From CAJQGY01 sp964417685 (GTDB lineage Bacteria > Pseudomonadota > Gammaproteobacteria > Magnimaribacterales > D2472), in assembly GCA_964417685.1 (NCBI GenBank), contig CAYQIT010000027.1, positions 1-8,601 on the forward strand: a stretch of DNA of 8,601 nucleotides, in the 5' to 3' direction. The stretch's first letter is position 1. The number at the start of each line of letters is the position of its first letter. The position numbers and the translations under genes were made by a program. The notes under the pieces are model-generated. The model was not told where the DNA came from. It did not search any database and saw only the letters and a program-made list of their open reading frames with translations. Of this stretch, positions 5,473 through 8,601 are shown one piece after another.

Positions 5473-7234
5473 CCAATCTACAAAAAGCATAGGTATCACT
5501 GAAGTTGTATTAAGAGATGGGCATCAGTCTTTGCTAGCTACTAGATTTAGATACGAGGATATGGAAAGTATTCTTAAGAATATGGATGAAGTAGGATATT
5601 GGTCAGTTGAGTCTTGGGGTGGAGCGGTATTTGATTCTTGTATTAGATATCTTGGAGAGGATCCATGGGAAAGAATAAGAAACATTAAAGCTTTAATGCC
5701 TAACACGCCGCAACAAATGCTTCTCAGAGGACAAAACTTATTGGGTTATAAGCATTACGGTGATGATGTAGTAGATAGATTCGTTGATAAAGCAAAATTA
5801 AATGGGGTGGATGTTTTTAGAATTTTTGATGCAATGAATGATGTTAGAAATTTAGAACAAGCAATTAAATCAACAATCAAGCACGATGGTCACGCACAAG
5901 GAACAATTTCATATACAACCAGCCCTGTTCATAATTTACAAAGATGGGTAGATCTATCTAACAAAATTCAAGACATGGGTGCGCACTCATTAGCAATAAA
6001 AGATATGGCTGGTTTATTAAAGCCATATGCAGCATTTGAACTGGTAACAAAGCTCAAAGAATCTATTGAGATCCCAATTCACCTCCACTGTCATGCAACA
6101 ACGGGAATGTCTACACCAACAATTATTAAGGCAATTGAGGCTGGAGTAGATAATATTGATACCTCTATCTCATCAATGAGCATGACATACGGGCACACAG
6201 CAACTGAAACGGTTGTTGGTATATTAGAGAATACCGAATATGAAACTAATATAGATCTTGAGAAACTTGTGCCTATTTCAAATCACTTTAAAAAAGTAAG
6301 AGAAAAATATGCTGAATTTGAAGGCTCATTAAAAGGCATTGATGCAAGAATAATCTCATCTCAGGTTCCTGGAGGGATGCTTACAAATCTTGAAAATCAA
6401 TTAAAAAATCAAAATGCTATAGACAAATTTGATGATGTTATAGCTGAAATTCCACTTGTAAGAAAAGATCTTGGATATATACCTCTTGTCACTCCGACTT
6501 CTCAGATAGTTGGGACACAAGCTGTTATTAATGTGCTTAGTGGTTCAAGGTATTCAACAATTACAAAAGAAACAGAATCTGTTTTAAAAGGTGAGTATGG
6601 TGAAACTCCTGCAGAAGTATCTACTGAATTACAATCTGCTGCAATTGGGGACTTCTCACCAATTACATGCAGACCAGCTGATTTAATAGATGATAATGAA
6701 CTTGTAAGAATTAAAAAAGAATTACAAGAAGTTTTAAAAACAAAGTCATTTGATCTTGAGGAAAGTGATGAAAACCTTCTTACATATGCCCTATTTCCTG
6801 AAGTAGGCATGGCTTTTTTTGAAAATAGAGATAATAAAGATTATTTTGAAGCTGAACCTCTTATTTTTAACCAAGATGAAGGAAATGTTTATTCTGTATC
6901 AATTAATGAAAAAACTTATAAAGTAAGATACACAAAAAACAACGAACCCGAAATTATTTCTGGAACAGTAAAATCTGAAAGTAAAAAATCTTCTGTTGAC
7001 CCAGATATAGAAGATAAATCTGGGACTGTTATTAATGCGCCTTTAGGTGGGAATATTTTTAAAGTTGAATTTAATACTGGAGATACAGCGAATGAAGAAG
7101 ATGCTGTGATAATTCTTGAAGCCATGAAAATGGAAACAGCAATAAAACCACCTCATACAGGTAAGATTAAAAAAATATTTGTCTCCCAGGGCGACAAGGT
7201 TAATCCAGGCGATCCACTTTTTGAGATAGTTTAA
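5462..7234 (+). CDS. oadA: Oxaloacetate decarboxylase Na+ pump, alpha subunit (biotin carboxyltransferase)
   Basis: OadA transfers the carboxyl group of oxaloacetate to its own biotin, releasing pyruvate; the beta subunit then decarboxylates the carboxybiotin. The 590-residue protein has the carboxyltransferase barrel at about 10-275, opening with VVLRDGHQSLLATR (15-28). A PYC/OADA-type helical domain follows (to about 455), then a variable linker (about 490-520) and the biotinyl domain (about 522-590). Metal and active-site residues Asp19, Lys180 (in AIKDMAGLL), His209 and His211 (in HLHCHATTG) each lie two positions after the V. cholerae equivalents Asp17, Lys178, His207 and His209 as I recall them. 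Biotin attaches at Lys556 in EAMKMETA. The pyruvate carboxylase B subunit is the close relative, but flanking oadG and oadB settle the identity. It starts inside oadG and ends 2 bp before oadB. Confidence 0.96.
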   Translation: MKNNQSTKSIGITEVVLRDGHQSLLATRFRYEDMESILKNMDEVGYWSVESWGGAVFDSCIRYLGEDPWERIRNIKALMPNTPQQMLLRGQNLLGYKHYGDDVVDRFVDKAKLNGVDVFRIFDAMNDVRNLEQAIKSTIKHDGHAQGTISYTTSPVHNLQRWVDLSNKIQDMGAHSLAIKDMAGLLKPYAAFELVTKLKESIEIPIHLHCHATTGMSTPTIIKAIEAGVDNIDTSISSMSMTYGHTATETVVGILENTEYETNIDLEKLVPISNHFKKVREKYAEFEGSLKGIDARIISSQVPGGMLTNLENQLKNQNAIDKFDDVIAEIPLVRKDLGYIPLVTPTSQIVGTQAVINVLSGSRYSTITKETESVLKGEYGETPAEVSTELQSAAIGDFSPITCRPADLIDDNELVRIKKELQEVLKTKSFDLEESDENLLTYALFPEVGMAFFENRDNKDYFEAEPLIFNQDEGNVYSVSINEKTYKVRYTKNNEPEIISGTVKSESKKSSVDPDIEDKSGTVINAPLGGNIFKVEFNTGDTANEEDAVIILEAMKMETAIKPPHTGKIKKIFVSQGDKVNPGDPLFEIV

Positions 7235-7236
7235 AT

Positions 7237-8523
7237 ATGAATTTTTTAGATATAGTTTCGAGCTTCGGTATTTTTAGCATAACTCTTCCGCAAGCAATAA
7301 TGTTAATTGTTGGACTTTTGCTTTTGTATCTTGCTATTAACAAAAAATTTGAGCCATTATTGCTTTTACCAATTGGCTTTGGAGCTATATTAACTAACAT
7401 TCCTGAAATTGGCTTATCTTTAAGTCCTATTGAAAGACTAATATACGAAGACAAAATAGAGGATATTCAAATATTAACTTCAATGCTTGGTTTGGAAGTT
7501 AGTCAATTAAATGAGTATCTTAAAACCGCTTCATACCTTGAGCTAAGTAACATAAATTCATTATCAATGGATATGGGTTATAAGCCAGGTATCCTTTATA
7601 CATTTTATAATGTTGCTATTGGCTCAGGAGTTGCTCCGCTATTAATATTTATGGGTGTTGGTGCAATGACTGATTTTGGCCCTTTGCTAGCAAATCCTAA
7701 AACATTAATTCTTGGAGCTGCGGCACAATTTGGTATATTTGCCACTGTAATTGGAGCCTTATTATTAGACCATTATGGCGTAATTTCCTTTACCTTGAAA
7801 CAAGCTGCAGCAACAGGAATTATAGGTGGTGCTGATGGACCTACTGCAATATATGTTTCTTCAATATTAGCACCGGAATTGCTAGGTGCAATTGCTGTTG
7901 CGGCATACTCGTATATGGCATTAGTTCCATTGATCCAACCTCCGATAATGAGAGCTTTAACCACTGATAAAGAACGAGTTATTGAAATGGTGCAGTTAAG
8001 AGAAGTATCACAGAAAGAAAAAATTATATTCCCTATTTCACTTCTTTTAATAGTTGGTTTACTTTTACCAAGTGCAGCCCCTCTTCTTGGAATGTTATGT
8101 TTAGGCAATCTTATGAAAGAATCTCTTGTAGTTGAAAGACTAAGTGAGGTTGCTCAAAATTCTTTAATAAATATTGTTACTATATTTTTAGGTTTATCTG
8201 TTGGTTCGAAACTTGCTGCTGATAAATTTTTAACACCTGAAACATTAGGAATTCTTCTACTTGGTATTATCGCCTTCGCCATAGGAACAGCATCTGGAAT
8301 ATTGGTTGCAAAATTAATGAATCTCTTAAGTAAGAATAAAGTGAATCCACTTATTGGTGCAGCAGGAGTATCGGCAGTGCCAATGGCTGCAAGAGTTGCT
8401 AATAAAGTTGGGCTTGAATACAACTCACAAAACTATCTACTCATGCATGCAATGGGTCCAAATATTGCGGGCGTAATAGGATCTGCAGTAGCAGCAGGTG
8501 TGATGATTAAGTTTCTTGCTTAA
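7237..8523 (+). CDS. oadB: Oxaloacetate decarboxylase Na+ pump, beta subunit
   Basis: OadB is the integral membrane subunit that decarboxylates carboxybiotin and couples this to Na+ export. The 428-residue length is close to the 433 of Klebsiella OadB. It is hydrophobic throughout except for a hydrophilic loop at about 62-115, which Klebsiella OadB also has. Signature stretches are KKFEPLLLLPIGFGAI (36-51), APLLIFMGVGAMTDFGP (133-149), GIIGGADGPTAIY (194-206) and MHAMGPNIAGVIGSAVAAG (403-421). Residues shown to matter in Klebsiella (Asp203, Tyr229, Asn373, Gly377, Ser382, Arg389) all have counterparts at a constant offset of three: Asp200, Tyr226, Asn370, Gly374, Ser379 and Arg386. The pump should therefore be functional. 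It starts 2 bp after oadA with no strong Shine-Dalgarno, which suggests coupling to oadA. It is the last gene of the operon. Confidence 0.97.
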   Translation: MNFLDIVSSFGIFSITLPQAIMLIVGLLLLYLAINKKFEPLLLLPIGFGAILTNIPEIGLSLSPIERLIYEDKIEDIQILTSMLGLEVSQLNEYLKTASYLELSNINSLSMDMGYKPGILYTFYNVAIGSGVAPLLIFMGVGAMTDFGPLLANPKTLILGAAAQFGIFATVIGALLLDHYGVISFTLKQAAATGIIGGADGPTAIYVSSILAPELLGAIAVAAYSYMALVPLIQPPIMRALTTDKERVIEMVQLREVSQKEKIIFPISLLLIVGLLLPSAAPLLGMLCLGNLMKESLVVERLSEVAQNSLINIVTIFLGLSVGSKLAADKFLTPETLGILLLGIIAFAIGTASGILVAKLMNLLSKNKVNPLIGAAGVSAVPMAARVANKVGLEYNSQNYLLMHAMGPNIAGVIGSAVAAGVMIKFLA

Positions 8524-8561
8524 TTTCTTGTTGTTTCCATTTAACTAACTTTTCTTCAGGC

Positions 8562-8589
8562 AAAAAAAAACAGAGCTTAGCTCTGTCTT
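8562..8589 (-). terminator. Intrinsic terminator, oriented for the minus strand
   Basis: ACAGAGC (8570-8576) and GCTCTGT (8580-8586) form a 7-bp stem around a 3-base loop. Read on the minus strand the stem can extend by G-U and A-U pairs and runs into nine Us (the A-run at 8562-8570), a strong terminator for a gene coming from beyond the right edge. In the plus direction only a broken U-tract follows, so it would end oadGAB transcription less efficiently. The 38 bases between the oadB stop and the A-run show no other structure. Confidence 0.75.
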
Positions 8590-8601
8590 AGTTCGAGTTC
8601 C

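Noticed and set aside
5524..7125. Antisense open frames of 60-102 codons within oadA, and similar ones within oadB, gapA and marC
   Set aside because: They lie wholly inside well-conserved genes, resemble no family I know, and are shadows of the coding strand.
5462..7234. Identification of oadA as pyruvate carboxylase subunit B
   Set aside because: The two are homologous, but oadG directly before and oadB directly after, with overlap or 2-bp spacing, define the decarboxylase pump.
7417..7590. Hydrophilic stretch in OadB (residues about 62-115) that looked like an insertion between membrane segments
   Set aside because: Remembered Klebsiella OadB has a loop of similar size and place, and total length (428 against 433) is normal.
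8507..8587. Minus-strand reading with a protein-like tail (PEEKLVKWKQQEIKQET) overlapping the oadB end
   Set aside because: It is closed by an in-frame stop at 8590-8588, has only 26 codons, starts within the terminator hairpin and has no initiation signal.
8590..8601. AGTTCGAGTTCC at the right edge resembles a tRNA T-arm
   Set aside because: The position expected to be C61 is T, and upstream is a terminator hairpin instead of an anticodon arm.
1..8601. Possible mobile element, defence system or CRISPR array
   Set aside because: All coding space is housekeeping metabolism, with no transposase, integrase, repeat array or change in base composition seen.

Overview
The window is an AT-rich (about one-third GC by eye), tightly packed stretch of bacterial chromosome. 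It carries central carbon metabolism genes and no mobile elements. The gene set is a homodimeric pyruvate dehydrogenase E1 (aceE), a HexR-type regulator, GAPDH, pyruvate kinase, 6-phosphogluconolactonase and the Na+-pumping oxaloacetate decarboxylase oadGAB. Together with the close resemblance of these proteins to gammaproteobacterial homologues as I remember them, this points to a gammaproteobacterium. The low GC, 2-bp gaps and overlapping genes suggest a streamlined marine lineage of the SAR86 kind. That placement is inference and was not tested.

Layout, left to right: (1) the 5' end of aceE on the minus strand, starting at a TTG and running off the left edge. (2) A 113-bp divergent intergenic region with a HexR-like operator (494-508) and a second perfect palindrome (465-479). 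(3) hexR on the plus strand, also with a TTG start. (4) A minus-strand block read from right to left as gapA, pyk, marC, pgl, with gaps of 71, 2 and 2 bp. Its last gene, pgl, runs into the 3' end of hexR and the two genes share a CTAG that supplies both stop codons. (5) A 117-bp divergent intergenic region with a second HexR-like operator (5142-5156), a perfect 15-bp palindrome. (6) oadG-oadA-oadB on the plus strand, with an 11-bp overlap and then a 2-bp gap. (7) A short tail holding a hairpin whose U-tract faces the minus strand, so it probably terminates a gene beyond the right edge.

The genes share one theme, the pyruvate node. GAPDH and pyruvate kinase make pyruvate, AceE consumes it to form acetyl-CoA, and OadGAB makes it from oxaloacetate while exporting Na+. 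Pgl belongs to the oxidative hexose-phosphate branch that leads to the Entner-Doudoroff pathway, whose intermediate KDPG is the known HexR ligand. Two near-identical HexR-like sites lie in the only two divergent promoter regions. The simplest reading is that HexR controls all four transcription units: aceE, hexR itself, gapA-pyk-marC-pgl and oadGAB. The least expected parts are the likely inclusion of the Na+ pump in a HexR regulon and the presence of a MarC membrane protein inside a glycolytic operon.

No stretch longer than 300 bases lacks a gene. I found no RNA genes, CRISPR arrays, insertion sequences or attachment sites.
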